Of a stretch of DNA of 64,000 bases, positions 17,027-25,228 are shown piece by piece; position 1 is the first letter of the stretch; each line of letters opens with the position of its first letter. Where the stretch lies: NCBI GenBank assembly GCA_036735565.1, contig DAINOC010000002.1, forward strand, positions 30,766 through 94,765, read 5' to 3'. Both the position numbers and the translations under genes were made by a program. Under the pieces are notes generated by a model that worked only from the letters and a program-made list of their open reading frames with translations, was not told the origin of the DNA and searched no databases. Origin of the DNA: Coraliomargarita_B sp036735565 (GTDB taxonomy: Bacteria > Verrucomicrobiota > Verrucomicrobiia > Opitutales > Coraliomargaritaceae).

Positions 17027-17686
17027 GTGCCAAGTTCAACCGTCGAAGACTACATCAAACATATATTTCTGTTGTCGGAGCAATCATCGACGGCGGAGGT
17101 TCCCATGGGTCAGGTAGCCGAGGCAGTTCAGGTGGTGCCCGGCACGGCCACGACGATGATGAAGGCTCTGGCGGATGCCGGGCTGGTGGACTACGCGCCC
17201 CGCATTGGAGTATCGCTAACGGAGCCCGGGCGCAAACTGGCGCTGCATGTGTTGCGGCGCCACCGCTTGATTGAGCAATTTCTGGTGGAGGTGTTGGGCT
17301 TTGATTGGACGGAGGTCCACGAGGAGGCGGAGCAGTTGGAGCATGTGGTCTCCGAGTTGCTGCTGGAGCGGATCGATCATTTTCTCGGGCATCCCGAGGT
17401 GGACCCGCATGGCGATCCGATTCCCTCGGCGGCGGGCGTGTTGCGTGCGGCGAGCATTCACTCTCTCGTCGACTGTGGTCCGGGTGATGTGGTGGAGGTT
17501 GAGCGGATTGCGGATCAGAATAAGGACTTTCTCGACTATGTGTCGGAGATTGGTTTGAATCCGGGAGCGCGGCTGGAAGTGCTGGATCAGAACAAAGCGG
17601 CGGAGACGGTGAAACTGCGGATTGAGGGGGCGCGCGGGGCTTTTTCGATGGGCCACGGAGCGGCCGCCAAGATCATGGTGCGGTAG
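17027..17686 (+). CDS. DtxR/MntR family metal-dependent transcriptional regulator
   Basis: 219 residues from GTG 17027, where the family start (PSSTVEDYIKHIFLL) begins; a GTG at 16970 would add an unconserved hydrophobic leader. N-terminal winged helix (MGQVAEAVQVVPGTATTMMKAL, then GVSLTEPGRKLA), dimerisation domain with metal-site residues (ERIDHFLGHPEVDPHGDPIP contains the family His and Asp/Glu set), and a C-terminal FeoA/SH3-like domain (GDVVEVERI, GLNPGARLEVL, AAKIMVR). Such regulators sense Mn or Fe and control metal uptake. No transporter gene is adjacent. Confidence 0.88.
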   Translation: MPSSTVEDYIKHIFLLSEQSSTAEVPMGQVAEAVQVVPGTATTMMKALADAGLVDYAPRIGVSLTEPGRKLALHVLRRHRLIEQFLVEVLGFDWTEVHEEAEQLEHVVSELLLERIDHFLGHPEVDPHGDPIPSAAGVLRAASIHSLVDCGPGDVVEVERIADQNKDFLDYVSEIGLNPGARLEVLDQNKAAETVKLRIEGARGAFSMGHGAAAKIMVR

Positions 17687-17703
17687 GAGCGGCCTCCGAT
17701 GGT

Positions 17704-17725
17704 AGCGGGAGCATCCTGCTCCCGT
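17704..17725. repeat. Short palindrome with CATCCTG core
   Basis: Perfect inverted repeat of the form GCGGGAGCATCCTGCTCCCG. It has no T run, so it is not a terminator. Two related palindromes occur at 61052-61066 and 61079-61097. Confidence 0.7.
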
Positions 17726-17854
17726 GTGCGAGTGGCTTCTGATGGAACCGTGGAGCGCGCGGAGGACGGGGAGTTTGAAGGGACGTGCTTCCCTAAGATA
17801 TACGGGAAAGAAGAATGGAGGGAGGTCTGCTGTAGATGGCGAAGCAAATTTTGA

Positions 17855-17948
17855 AACCGCAGAGGTCGCCGAGAGCGCGGAGAACTGAAAGAGAGAAAAG
17901 AACCCGACTCGGCGAGACCTCAGCGTTCTCAGCGAACTCGGCGGTTAC
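17855..17948. repeat. CGCAGAG/CTCTGCG-type inverted repeat, copy 1
   Basis: Starts AACCGCAGAGGTCGCCGAGAG and ends with the complementary CTCAGCG...AACTCGGCGGTTA, so the ends can pair over some 27 bp around an A-rich centre. The same design recurs at 40150-40327. It sits 2 bp from the stop of the pyrophosphatase gene. Confidence 0.8.
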
Positions 17949-17950
17949 AA

Positions 17951-19618
17951 TCAGCCGATGCCCATGGTCTTGAGCATGGTGGAGATGTAGGGGATGAGCT
18001 GTTTCTTGCGGCTGACGATGCCGACGAGATCGTAGATGCGGCTGGCACCGCGGCGGGGGAAGTTGATGGCCTCCTTGATTTCCTCATTCCCGGAGACGGC
18101 CAGCAGAGAGTTTTGAGAGTTGATGTCGGTCACCAGCAGGAAGCTGAAATAGAGCTCCTCCTCTTTACGATAGTCGGCCAGCGCCTTAAGAAGCTCCTTT
18201 TCCTTGCTGCGGAAATTGTCGAAGCCGAGCTCTTCGATCTGCGAGACGGAGTAGCGAATCTCGCCCTGGTTGTAAATTTTGCAGTCGGAGCGAATACACT
18301 GCTCCGGGCTGTTGTTGATGATCAGGGAGCCGGCGGTGAAGATAATGTCGGCCAGTTCCTTGGGCTTGATGCCGGCGATGGGGCCGAGCCAGTCGAGAAG
18401 CTCCGATTCCAGTGGGGTGGTCGTGGGGCTGTTCAGCAGGAGGGTATCGGAAATGATGCCTGCCATCATGACACCGGCGATCGGCGGCGTTGGGGTCAGC
18501 GAGTGGCTGCGGAAGAGGTCGGCAACGATCGAGCAGGTCGAACCGACCGGCCGGTTGATAAAGAGTATCGGTTGGTCGGTGGGGACGTTGCCCAGACGGT
18601 GGTGATCCAGGATCTCGGTGATCTGCACCTGATCGGCCCCGTTTACGGCCTGGCCGATTTCGTTGTGGTCGACCAGTGCGATGCGTTTGCGACTGGGGCG
18701 GAGGAGGTCGCTCTTGGAGAAAACGCCGACCAGTTGCTCCGAGGCATCGACCACCATGTAGAGCGGGTCATTGCTGCGGGCGATCCGCCGTTTGACTGAG
18801 GCGACTTTATCATCCGCCGCGAAGCGTTGATACTCGGTATTGATCAAGCCGTCGAGGTGGGTGGCGGTCTTGATGATCCAGGAGGTTGTGGCCGAGTCGT
18901 AGGGGCTGACGATGAGAGAGACGCCCCGCTCCCTTGCCCGTTCGACGATGTCGTCGTCCACCTTCAAGGCACCGGTGATGACGAGCAGACGGACGCCCAA
19001 CTGCAGAGAGCGTTCCTGGATGTCCCAGCGGTCACCGACGATGATGATACTCTTATTGGAGGGGAGGCCCTGCTCCTTGTGATGGTTGCCGAAGGAGCGG
19101 ATATCCATGGCCCCGATGCGGACGTAAAGCTCCTCGATCTCGTTCTCATTGACACTGCTCAGCACCTCGGCATGGAGCGAACGCACGATGGAGGCGATCG
19201 ACGTGCGCACCCGGCGCATGGCTTTTTCCTCGCGGGGTTTCGGGATAAAAAACTCGCCGAGTTGAAAGATGGAGACCATGCCCTCGATCGCGTTGTTCTC
19301 TCCGAGAACGGGGAGCGCACGCACATCATGTTCGTCGATGAGTTCGAGGGCCTCGGCGCAGGTGCTGTCCTTGCACACGCTGATCACCTTGCGGTGCATG
19401 ATATCGGCGATACGCGGCGTCACATCGCCTATGAAGACCGGCAGATTGACGCGAAAGCGATGAAGGATGGCATCGATGCGGGCGTTGGTATTGCCGCAGC
19501 GGGCCGCCACATATTCGGATTGGCCGATTGCCTGTTTAAACGCCTCATAGGCGATGGCAGAGCAGATGGCATCGGCGTCGGGGTTTTTGTGGCCGAGGAT
19601 GTAGATGGGGTCAGTCAT
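17951..19618 (-). CDS. ppaC: CBS-domain manganese-dependent inorganic pyrophosphatase
   Basis: 555 residues. Family II pyrophosphatase with the regulatory insert seen in clostridial CBS-PPases. Order: DHH part 1 (YILGHKNPDADAICSAIAYE at 5-24), CBS (HRKVISVCKDST, DVRALPVLGENN), DRTGG domain (SIIIVGDRWDIQERSLQLG), second CBS (VKRRIARSNDPLYMVVD), DHH continuation (RIALVDHNE, ITEILDHHRLG), then DHHA2 ending at the C-terminus. Splits PPi and would be inhibited or activated by adenine nucleotides through the CBS pair. Length equals known CBS-PPases. ATG 19618 matches the family start; upstream extension is unconserved. Confidence 0.95.
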   Translation of the reverse strand: MTDPIYILGHKNPDADAICSAIAYEAFKQAIGQSEYVAARCGNTNARIDAILHRFRVNLPVFIGDVTPRIADIMHRKVISVCKDSTCAEALELIDEHDVRALPVLGENNAIEGMVSIFQLGEFFIPKPREEKAMRRVRTSIASIVRSLHAEVLSSVNENEIEELYVRIGAMDIRSFGNHHKEQGLPSNKSIIIVGDRWDIQERSLQLGVRLLVITGALKVDDDIVERARERGVSLIVSPYDSATTSWIIKTATHLDGLINTEYQRFAADDKVASVKRRIARSNDPLYMVVDASEQLVGVFSKSDLLRPSRKRIALVDHNEIGQAVNGADQVQITEILDHHRLGNVPTDQPILFINRPVGSTCSIVADLFRSHSLTPTPPIAGVMMAGIISDTLLLNSPTTTPLESELLDWLGPIAGIKPKELADIIFTAGSLIINNSPEQCIRSDCKIYNQGEIRYSVSQIEELGFDNFRSKEKELLKALADYRKEEELYFSFLLVTDINSQNSLLAVSGNEEIKEAINFPRRGASRIYDLVGIVSRKKQLIPYISTMLKTMGIG

Positions 19619-19680
19619 GGGTAGACTTGCTATAAAAAGCGGCTGGCCGGGATCGACAATTTCAATCTGGCGGAGTTCTA

Positions 19681-19718
19681 AAAAAAACAACCCCAACCGA
19701 TGGTGGTTGGGGTTGTTT
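19681..19718 (-). terminator. Rho-independent terminator of the prepilin gene
   Basis: A 14-bp perfect stem (19685-19698 with 19705-19718; AAACAACCCCAACC against its complement), six-base loop, and an eight-T run on the minus strand. It lies 25 bp after the prepilin stop and upstream of ppaC, so ppaC must have its own promoter in 19619-19680. Confidence 0.93.
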
Positions 19719-19742
19719 GCTAAATCGATTGAATCGGTTCGC

Positions 19743-20501
19743 TCAGGGGTTGCTGTCAGCGGCCTCGAGTAGCAGCGATCCTGCGGGGAGTGCTTGCTCA
19801 TAGTTATCCGTCAATTCCCCGGTCGTGACGTTGATCAGACCCTGATCCTCATCGTCGAGTTCATTGTAGAAAGTGACGTGACCGTCGAGGAAGGCGATGT
19901 GTCCACCGCGGCCCCAGGGGGTCGTGTTGTCCCATTGTCCACTCGTGTTCAGGCCACGGGTCCAGATAAGCGGGGTGGTCGTTGCTGGATTGCTGCCGCC
20001 GACACCAAGGATGAAGTCATAGCTCACCGGTGAGGTCGTGAAGTCAGCGTTTGCGGTGTAAACACCATCCGCAGCACGCACGCCCACCGTCGGGGGGTTG
20101 GGCTCTGTTAGGATGACGAGAGGGTCGACGCCGATACGCCAGATGGAGGCGTCGAGCAGGTCAGCTTCGTCTCCCAGGAACTGGGCTACGCCCTGGACGG
20201 TAATGGGGAGACTCTTAGCGCTGAGGCGGTTGGAATTAAGAACCTTGGTCCGGCCGCCAGACTGCGAGAAGGTGGCGTAAGAGAGGGCGATCGAGCGCAT
20301 ATTGGCCGAGGATGTCGACTTGTTGGCGACTTCGCGCACCTTACCGACGGCGGGAATAAGGATCGCGGCAAGAATACCGATAATCGCGATAACGGTGAGG
20401 AGTTCGATGAGGGTAAAGCCCTGGCGGGACTCACGGGACTCACGGGACTCACGGGACTGGCGGGACTGGCGGGACTGGCGGGTATGTTTGGAGTTTTGCA
20501 T
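19743..20501 (-). CDS. Type II/IV prepilin-like protein with H-X9-DG domain and repeat-encoded leader
   Basis: 252 residues. Prepilin signature QGFTLIELLTVIAIIGILAA at residues 28-46, cleaved by prepilin peptidase after Gly28. The hydrophobic helix leads to a C-terminal domain ending GGHIAFLDGHVTFYNEL, the H-X9-DG motif of the abundant pseudopilin families in Verrucomicrobiota, Planctomycetota and Lentisphaerota. The leader is unusual: before the cleavage site it has three SRQ and three SRE units, encoded by six 9-bp repeats. It is monocistronic, with a strong terminator. Partner secretion or pilus genes are not in the window. Confidence 0.9.
   Translation of the reverse strand: MQNSKHTRQSRQSRQSRESRESRESRQGFTLIELLTVIAIIGILAAILIPAVGKVREVANKSTSSANMRSIALSYATFSQSGGRTKVLNSNRLSAKSLPITVQGVAQFLGDEADLLDASIWRIGVDPLVILTEPNPPTVGVRAADGVYTANADFTTSPVSYDFILGVGGSNPATTTPLIWTRGLNTSGQWDNTTPWGRGGHIAFLDGHVTFYNELDDEDQGLINVTTGELTDNYEQALPAGSLLLEAADSNP
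20426..20482. repeat. 9-bp tandem repeats in the prepilin leader
   Basis: Three copies of GGGACTCAC followed by three of GGGACTGGC and a final GGG (plus-strand reading). They encode the repeated Ser-Arg-Glu and Ser-Arg-Gln tripeptides of the leader and keep the frame whatever the copy number. Confidence 0.93.
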
Positions 20502-20655
20502 AATAATAATCTTAGGGTTATGGGGGGGTGTTATGGTCTCTAAAAATGGGAGAAACGCAGATTAAGTCGACTGTTTTCTTAATTGATCGTTGGTTTTAAT
20601 GAAAATCAAAGAAATGCGAGCTTTCCAACGCAAAAAAAAAGGTTAAATTGAGGTT

Positions 20656-21327
20656 ATGGATGAAGCAATGGCAGTCTTTGCGGGCATCGGCTTGGCCGCT
20701 GCGTGTGGATTTCGGGTATTCGTCCCGCTCTTCATCGCCAGCTTGGCGGCGAACACGGGCATGGAGTCCGAATTTTTGGGAGCCTTCAACCTTGAGCAGG
20801 TTTTGGGGGAGCATCACTGGCTGGGCAGCACGCCGGTTACGATCATGCTCGGCGTGGCGACAGTTGTTGAGATTGGGGCCTACTATGTGCCGTGGATTGA
20901 CAATGCGCTGGATACGGTGGCGACGCCGCTGGCGGTGGCGGCGGGCACGTTGATCACCGGAACGATGCTGCCGGAGTTTATGGGTGATGGTTCTTTCAAG
21001 TGGGCCGTGGCTATGGTGGCCGGGGGTGGCACGGCGGGGGTCGTGCAGGGAGCGTCGGTGATCACCCGGGGCACGTCCACGGCGACGACCGGGGGTGTGG
21101 GCAATCCCGCGATATCAACGGCCGAGCTGGGCGGCTCGCTGTTGACGGCCGGGTTGGCAATCTTCATCCCGATCCTGGCTGGTCTCTTCGTCCTGCTGCT
21201 GCTCTATTTTGTCATCCGTACGATCTTCCGCTTTTTCAAGCGGCGGTCGGAGGCGCGGCGCGCCGACAAAGTGGCTGGTGAGGCAGTGGCTCAGGGCACA
21301 GAGGTTTCGTCGAGAGCGGATTCGTGA
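20656..21327 (+). CDS. DUF4126 family membrane protein
   Basis: 223 residues. Start MDEAMAVFAGIGLAAACGFRVFVPLF is typical of DUF4126, whose members are small multi-span membrane proteins of unknown role. Hydrophobic spans near 8-28, 60-78, 90-108, 112-132 and 155-182; glycine-rich loops (GGGTAGVVQGAS) between. The C-terminus is a basic helix (FFKRRSEARRADK). Single gene. Divergent from the prepilin gene. Confidence 0.85.
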   Translation: MDEAMAVFAGIGLAAACGFRVFVPLFIASLAANTGMESEFLGAFNLEQVLGEHHWLGSTPVTIMLGVATVVEIGAYYVPWIDNALDTVATPLAVAAGTLITGTMLPEFMGDGSFKWAVAMVAGGGTAGVVQGASVITRGTSTATTGGVGNPAISTAELGGSLLTAGLAIFIPILAGLFVLLLLYFVIRTIFRFFKRRSEARRADKVAGEAVAQGTEVSSRADS

Positions 21328-21675
21328 GCGGATTCGTGAGCGGCATCGTGCGGTGGTGCGTGGATTCTTTGTTTGGTCGCTGCCGGAAGGTGATCTCGGG
21401 TGGGGGGATCCGTTTTCCGGACCGGGAAATGAAAATGAAATGAATCGGCAGAGGGGGCCGATGAACACGGATACGGGAGGAATGTAAAAATGGATCTTCT
21501 GCGGTTGTTGTTTCACGACCTTCGGTAGACCTTCGTCGCGCTTCAACAAAAACACAACGATGAGCGAAAAAGCATTGGATCGAACTAGCCGTTTCAGGGA
21601 AAGCAGCGTCCTCCGGTCGCTGGCGGACTATTCCGTTTGCCGGGTTTCGTGGTTTGCCGGGCTTGGAAGTGCGCT
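21328..21675. other. Gene-free stretch before menA
   Basis: 348 bp with no gene I can support. Near its start three near-identical 12-bp units (GAGCGGATTCGT type, about 21314-21350) overlap the 3' end of the DUF4126 gene. There is no clear terminator or tRNA. The menA promoter is presumably in the last 100 bp. Confidence 0.5.
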
Positions 21676-22551
21676 ATGAGCCGTCTTGGTATCTGGATCG
21701 AAGCCACGCGTCCGAAGACGCTTCCGGCGGCGCTGTGTCCGGTGTTGGTCGGCTCGGCGCTGGCTCAGGCTTCGGGCAGTTTTGGATTGGTGCCCGCTTT
21801 GCTGTGCCTGCTTTTTGCGCTTTTCGTGCAGATCGGGACGAACTTTGCCAACGACTATCTGGACGGGGTTGGGGGCAAGGACACGACGGCCCGGCTTGGA
21901 CCTCGGCGCGCGGTGGCGAGTGGGCAGGTAGCGGCAGCGTCGATGAAAGGCGCGGCGATCGCAGTGCTCGCGCTGGCTTTTTTATTGGGACTCGGGCTCA
22001 TCCCTTTTGGCGGCTGGATCCTGCTCGGCGTGGGGGTGGCCTCGGTCGCCTGTGCCTGGCTCTACACCGGAGGGCCTTATCCGCTGGCTTACAATGGGCT
22101 CGGTGATCTGTTCGTGCTGCTGTTCTTCGGGTTTATCGCGGTTGGGTTTACATTTTACGTGCAAACGGGAATTGTCACCCCCGATGTTCTGCTGGCGGGG
22201 TTTGCTTGTGGATTATTGATTAACAACATTCTCGTGGTGAACAACTATCGCGACCGGGCTGAAGACCGGGCGTCCGGCAAGCGCACGCTGGTTGTTTTGC
22301 TCGGGCCAGGGTTTGCCCGTTGGCAATACCTGCTTTCGGTGGTGCTTGCGGCCGGGGTGACGGTTTACCTGTCCCGGCGGGGTTTTGGTCTGGATATTTT
22401 GGTCGCCCTGATCCCCCTGGTTTTGGCTATTCGGGTAGCGCTCCGACTCGGCGCGCTGGTGACCGCGGAGGACTATCTAGGGGCCCTGAAGCACTCCGGA
22501 TTGGTGGTGGCCGTTTACGGCTTGGTCCTCTCGCTGGGTATTGTATTGTAG
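21676..22551 (+). CDS. menA: 1,4-dihydroxy-2-naphthoate polyprenyltransferase
   Basis: 291 residues, UbiA superfamily with about eight membrane spans. Attaches the isoprenoid tail to dihydroxynaphthoate in menaquinone synthesis. Family start IEATRPKTLPAALCPVLVGSAL, first Asp-rich motif NFANDYLDGVGGKDT (Mg-diphosphate site), GPRRAVASGQ, and second motif NNYRDRAEDRASGKRTL. ATG 21676 is picked from the family start. Menaquinone fits the DmsBC-like quinol module near 53 kb. Followed 6 bp later by the ELM1-like gene. Confidence 0.93.
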   Translation: MSRLGIWIEATRPKTLPAALCPVLVGSALAQASGSFGLVPALLCLLFALFVQIGTNFANDYLDGVGGKDTTARLGPRRAVASGQVAAASMKGAAIAVLALAFLLGLGLIPFGGWILLGVGVASVACAWLYTGGPYPLAYNGLGDLFVLLFFGFIAVGFTFYVQTGIVTPDVLLAGFACGLLINNILVVNNYRDRAEDRASGKRTLVVLLGPGFARWQYLLSVVLAAGVTVYLSRRGFGLDILVALIPLVLAIRVALRLGALVTAEDYLGALKHSGLVVAVYGLVLSLGIVL

Positions 22552-22557
22552 CGGCCT

Positions 22558-23496
22558 ATGTCTGAGCAACTTTTGGAGAGCACCCCGTCCGCCCCGACGT
22601 CCAAATTGGTCGTCTGGCGGTTTGTGGATGGGAAGGCTGGCCACGAAGCGCAGTCGAAGGGCCTGGCCGATGCGTTGTCCCGCCGGGTCTCTGTCCATTG
22701 TGAGTGTTTTGATGTGCGGTCGCTTCCTTCTGTTTTTTCGGCATGGTTGATGGGCCGTTTTTCGGCCGGTGACGGGCGACCGGAGCCGGATTTGATCGTT
22801 GGGGCTGGGCACCGCACGCATCTGCCCATGCTAGCCGCGCGCCGGGCGTGGGGTGGCAGGGTGGCCGTCCTGATGAAGCCTTCGCTGCCATCCTGGTTGT
22901 TTGACTATGTGATTATGCCGGAGCATGATGGTCGGCTTAGACGGAAAAATGTGTTTGTAACAAAAGGGGTCTTAAATACGGTTCGACCGGCGGAAAATGC
23001 CTCGATGGAGCAGGGCTTGATCCTCATTGGCGGTCCTTCCAGGCACCACGACTGGGATGACCGGGTGCTGGCGGATCAGGTTCGGCAGGCCATAGCAGGG
23101 GATGCCGGAGTCCATTGGACGGCGACCACCTCGCGCCGGACGCCGGAGTCAACGGTTGCCTTGCTCAGGGCTCTGGAGTTGAAGGACTGCACCATTGTGC
23201 CGGTTGCAGAGACAGGGCCGGGGTGGGTTGCCGACCAGTTGAAGCGCTGTGGCCGCGTCATGGTCAGCGAGGACAGTGCCTCGATGGTTTTTGAGGCACT
23301 GTCGGCAGGTGCCCGGGTGGCGCTACTAGCGGTGCCCTCCCGCAGTCGAAAGTCCCGGGTCGAGGCGGCCATGCAGGGGCTTCGTGACGAGGGCCGGGTG
23401 GTCGCTGCCGGGGAAGCCTTCGGCGATGACCAAGCCTGCGTCCCGCTCGCCGAAGCGGATCGTGCGGCTGAGTGGCTGTTGTCCCGGCTTGGTTGA
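22558..23496 (+). CDS. ELM1/GtrOC1 family protein (putative nucleotide-diphosphate-sugar glycosyltransferase fold)
   Basis: 312 residues. Matches the mitochondrial-fission ELM1/DUF1022 family: VWRFVDGKAGHEAQSKGLADAL at the start, DLIVGAGHRTHLPMLAARR, VLMKPSLPSWLFDYVIMPEHD, LILIGGPSRHHDWDD, and a C-terminal VSEDSASMVFEALSAG motif typical of GT-B folds. Bacterial members are suspected envelope glycosyltransferases; no function is proven. Six bp after menA, so probably co-transcribed. Confidence 0.85.
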   Translation: MSEQLLESTPSAPTSKLVVWRFVDGKAGHEAQSKGLADALSRRVSVHCECFDVRSLPSVFSAWLMGRFSAGDGRPEPDLIVGAGHRTHLPMLAARRAWGGRVAVLMKPSLPSWLFDYVIMPEHDGRLRRKNVFVTKGVLNTVRPAENASMEQGLILIGGPSRHHDWDDRVLADQVRQAIAGDAGVHWTATTSRRTPESTVALLRALELKDCTIVPVAETGPGWVADQLKRCGRVMVSEDSASMVFEALSAGARVALLAVPSRSRKSRVEAAMQGLRDEGRVVAAGEAFGDDQACVPLAEADRAAEWLLSRLG

Positions 23497-23574
23497 GGCG
23501 GGTCGGTATCTTTCGCCGCTGAATGCGGTGATAGGTGGCTTGCGGCGAGCGTGGAATGTGCCACCTTTCGGCGT

Positions 23575-24045
23575 ATGCAGTTTTGGAAAAAAGCGCTTTT
23601 ATGTGTCATCGTGATCGAGCTACTGGGGAATGCCAGCGGACTCGTAACTTTTCTCTCCATCGACGGATGGTATGAGGCGCTGCAAAAACCGCCCGGCACT
23701 CCGCCGAATGGGGTGTTTGGCCCGGTGTGGCTCTTTGTGTATGCCATGATCGGCCTCTCGCTGGCGCTGATCTGGGATCGCCCTGGGGAAACGGCGGTCA
23801 AACGCCCGGCTCTTCGCTGGTTTGCCCTGCAGTTCGGCTTGAATCTGTTGTGGACGCCGGTCTTTTTTGGCCTGCAGCGGATCGACTGGGCGCTGGTGAT
23901 TATCCTCTTGCTGCTTTGGGCGATAGCCCGGGTAATGCGCGCGGCTTTTTCGGTGAGCCGCGCGGCCGGGTGGCTCTTCCTGCCTTATTTGCTGTGGGTT
24001 GGCTACGCCAGCTATCTCAATGTGGGTTTTCTTTTATTGAACTGA
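23575..24045 (+). CDS. tspO: TspO/MBR family tryptophan-rich sensory protein
   Basis: 156 residues with five membrane spans. Signature regions: WYEALQKPPGTPPNGVFGPVW, the TspO N-terminal motif; RWFALQFGLNLLWTPVFFGL; and the C-terminal LFLPYLLWVGYASYLNVGF. Binds porphyrins and is linked to oxidative stress and tetrapyrrole control. The start ATG 23575 follows a strand of upstream frame that lacks conserved residues. Follows the ELM1-like gene by about 80 bp on the same strand. Confidence 0.92.
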   Translation: MQFWKKALLCVIVIELLGNASGLVTFLSIDGWYEALQKPPGTPPNGVFGPVWLFVYAMIGLSLALIWDRPGETAVKRPALRWFALQFGLNLLWTPVFFGLQRIDWALVIILLLLWAIARVMRAAFSVSRAAGWLFLPYLLWVGYASYLNVGFLLLN

Positions 24046-24125
24046 CTCAGGTTGTTTTTGCCTGTTCGGGCAAACCATTACACCAAAGCTTAACTTTTCT
24101 GGTAAAAGGTAGCAGCCATGCCTGA

Positions 24126-24253
24126 TGTGCCAACCCAGTCCTGGCCCGCCTTTCGACAAGCTCAAGGCCCTGAGCCCCGCCGAAGGGTGAGGACACGGTC
24201 CGCTACCCGATTTTGGATTCGATTTACCGATAAAAGTCAGTGGGTGGTATTAG
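24126..24253 (+). repeat. Dispersed repeat, copy 2, carrying a nested palindrome
   Basis: Matches 5532-5619 in order (CCAACCC, CTGGCCCG, GAGGACACGGTCCGCTACC, ATTTTGGATTCGAT, GTGGTATTAG) but is interrupted at about 24149-24188 by a hairpin-forming sequence containing TTCGACAAGCTCAAGGCCCTGA-type arms (CCTTTCG ... CGAAGGG). The repeat overlaps the last bases of the VTT gene. Confidence 0.82.
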
Positions 24254-24900
24254 GCGCTCAATCCGGCCTCGTTTTCGGCTGATTTTCGTCGCCGCACGCG
24301 GCGCTGTAAATACCAGGCCAGGCCGGCGACTAAAACGATCAGGGCGACGACGGTGAGCCCCTGGCCCGTCTCGCGGTCCTGTATGGAGTCGCCCAGTAGG
24401 TAGAACAGCAGCGCGTAAACAAAGCTGAAGATAAAGGAAGCTGTGAAATAGAGCCAGAACGGGACTTTTGAGAGGACGAGAATATAGTTTTTCAGAAACG
24501 CGGGTAGGCCCGGGGCGAATTTTACCAGGACTGTATAGCGGATGGGTCTTTTCGGGGGATCGCTGGGGAGTTGAAACTTTTTACCCTCAAGCAACTGATC
24601 GATGACCGTGCGTAGGCCAGAGTGTCCGATTCCATAAACTAGCAGCAGGTTTCCGGCGATCGCGAGCGCACCCCCACCGAGACCGACCAGTGGCCCAAAG
24701 CTAAGCCCAGCCAGAATATAAAAGGGAGAGGTCGGCACCCCAAAGGCCGGTGCCACCGTCATTACCAGAAAGAATACCCAGGGATCCAAGCCAGCGCTCC
24801 ACTCCAGAAAAGCCTCCTGGTCCCAGAAATAGACGGCAACCCCCACACCGAGGCACAAAGCGGCGGCCATCAGGAGCTGAGTCAGTTTGCGGTCCGGCAT
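24250..24900 (-). CDS. VTT-domain (TVP38/DedA-like) membrane protein
   Basis: 216 residues. SNARE-associated/VTT family, integral membrane proteins thought to act as lipid scramblases or flippases. Features: VMTVAPAFGVPTSPFYILAGLSFG (re-entrant loop), GGALAIAGNLLLVYGIG, VKFAPGLPAFLKNYILVL (second family motif with Pro-Gly-Pro), and four to five spans, with a basic C-terminus. ATG 24900 is preferred over an in-frame ATG at 24981 because the membrane protein begins just after it. Confidence 0.85.
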   Translation of the reverse strand: MPDRKLTQLLMAAALCLGVGVAVYFWDQEAFLEWSAGLDPWVFFLVMTVAPAFGVPTSPFYILAGLSFGPLVGLGGGALAIAGNLLLVYGIGHSGLRTVIDQLLEGKKFQLPSDPPKRPIRYTVLVKFAPGLPAFLKNYILVLSKVPFWLYFTASFIFSFVYALLFYLLGDSIQDRETGQGLTVVALIVLVAGLAWYLQRRVRRRKSAENEAGLSA

Positions 24901-25228
24901 CGTTGGAGGACTTAGGGTGGCAGCGTCCAAGAGCCAAGCGGATTCTCGGGTGCCGGGTGGTTCGGGAATCGTTTTCTCCAAAAATATCCGGATTTCGGTA
25001 AATTGTTTGAACGCGGTGGGTGTTTTGGCGTCTATCTTGGCATATCAGTTAGTGTGTTTCGTTTGTTTTTGTTGTTTAACCGCCCTTCGGGGCGGTTTTT
25101 TTTTTGCTCGGATCGTTTTTTACTCGGATTGAGGTAAATACTCCGGGCGGTCAATCGGCTTGACTTGGCCAGTCGGCTGCATCGACTCAGGGGCTTTCAC
25201 AACCATCGCATCAACCACAGGAATCATT
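24901..25228. other. Intergenic stretch with an orphan plus-strand terminator
   Basis: 328 bp between divergent genes. It contains a 14-bp match (25003-25016, TTGTTTGAACGCGG) to the core of the GATGTTC elements, a T-rich tract, and a strong terminator at 25078-25105 pointing right although no plus-strand gene precedes it. No SRP RNA, 6S or tRNA signature was found. A small RNA or a leader of ybaB are the alternatives. Confidence 0.5.
25078..25105 (+). terminator. Orphan Rho-independent terminator
   Basis: Stem AACCGCCC (25078-25085), TTCG tetraloop, GGGCGGTT (25090-25097), then a run of ten T in total. An ultra-stable hairpin in plus orientation with no annotated gene between it and the divergent VTT gene; it lies 124 bp before ybaB. 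Confidence 0.9.

Noticed and set aside
24901..25105. Signal recognition particle RNA before ybaB
   Set aside because: The conserved SRP hairpin (GGAAGCAGCC-like tetraloop region) is not present; only the terminator is clear.
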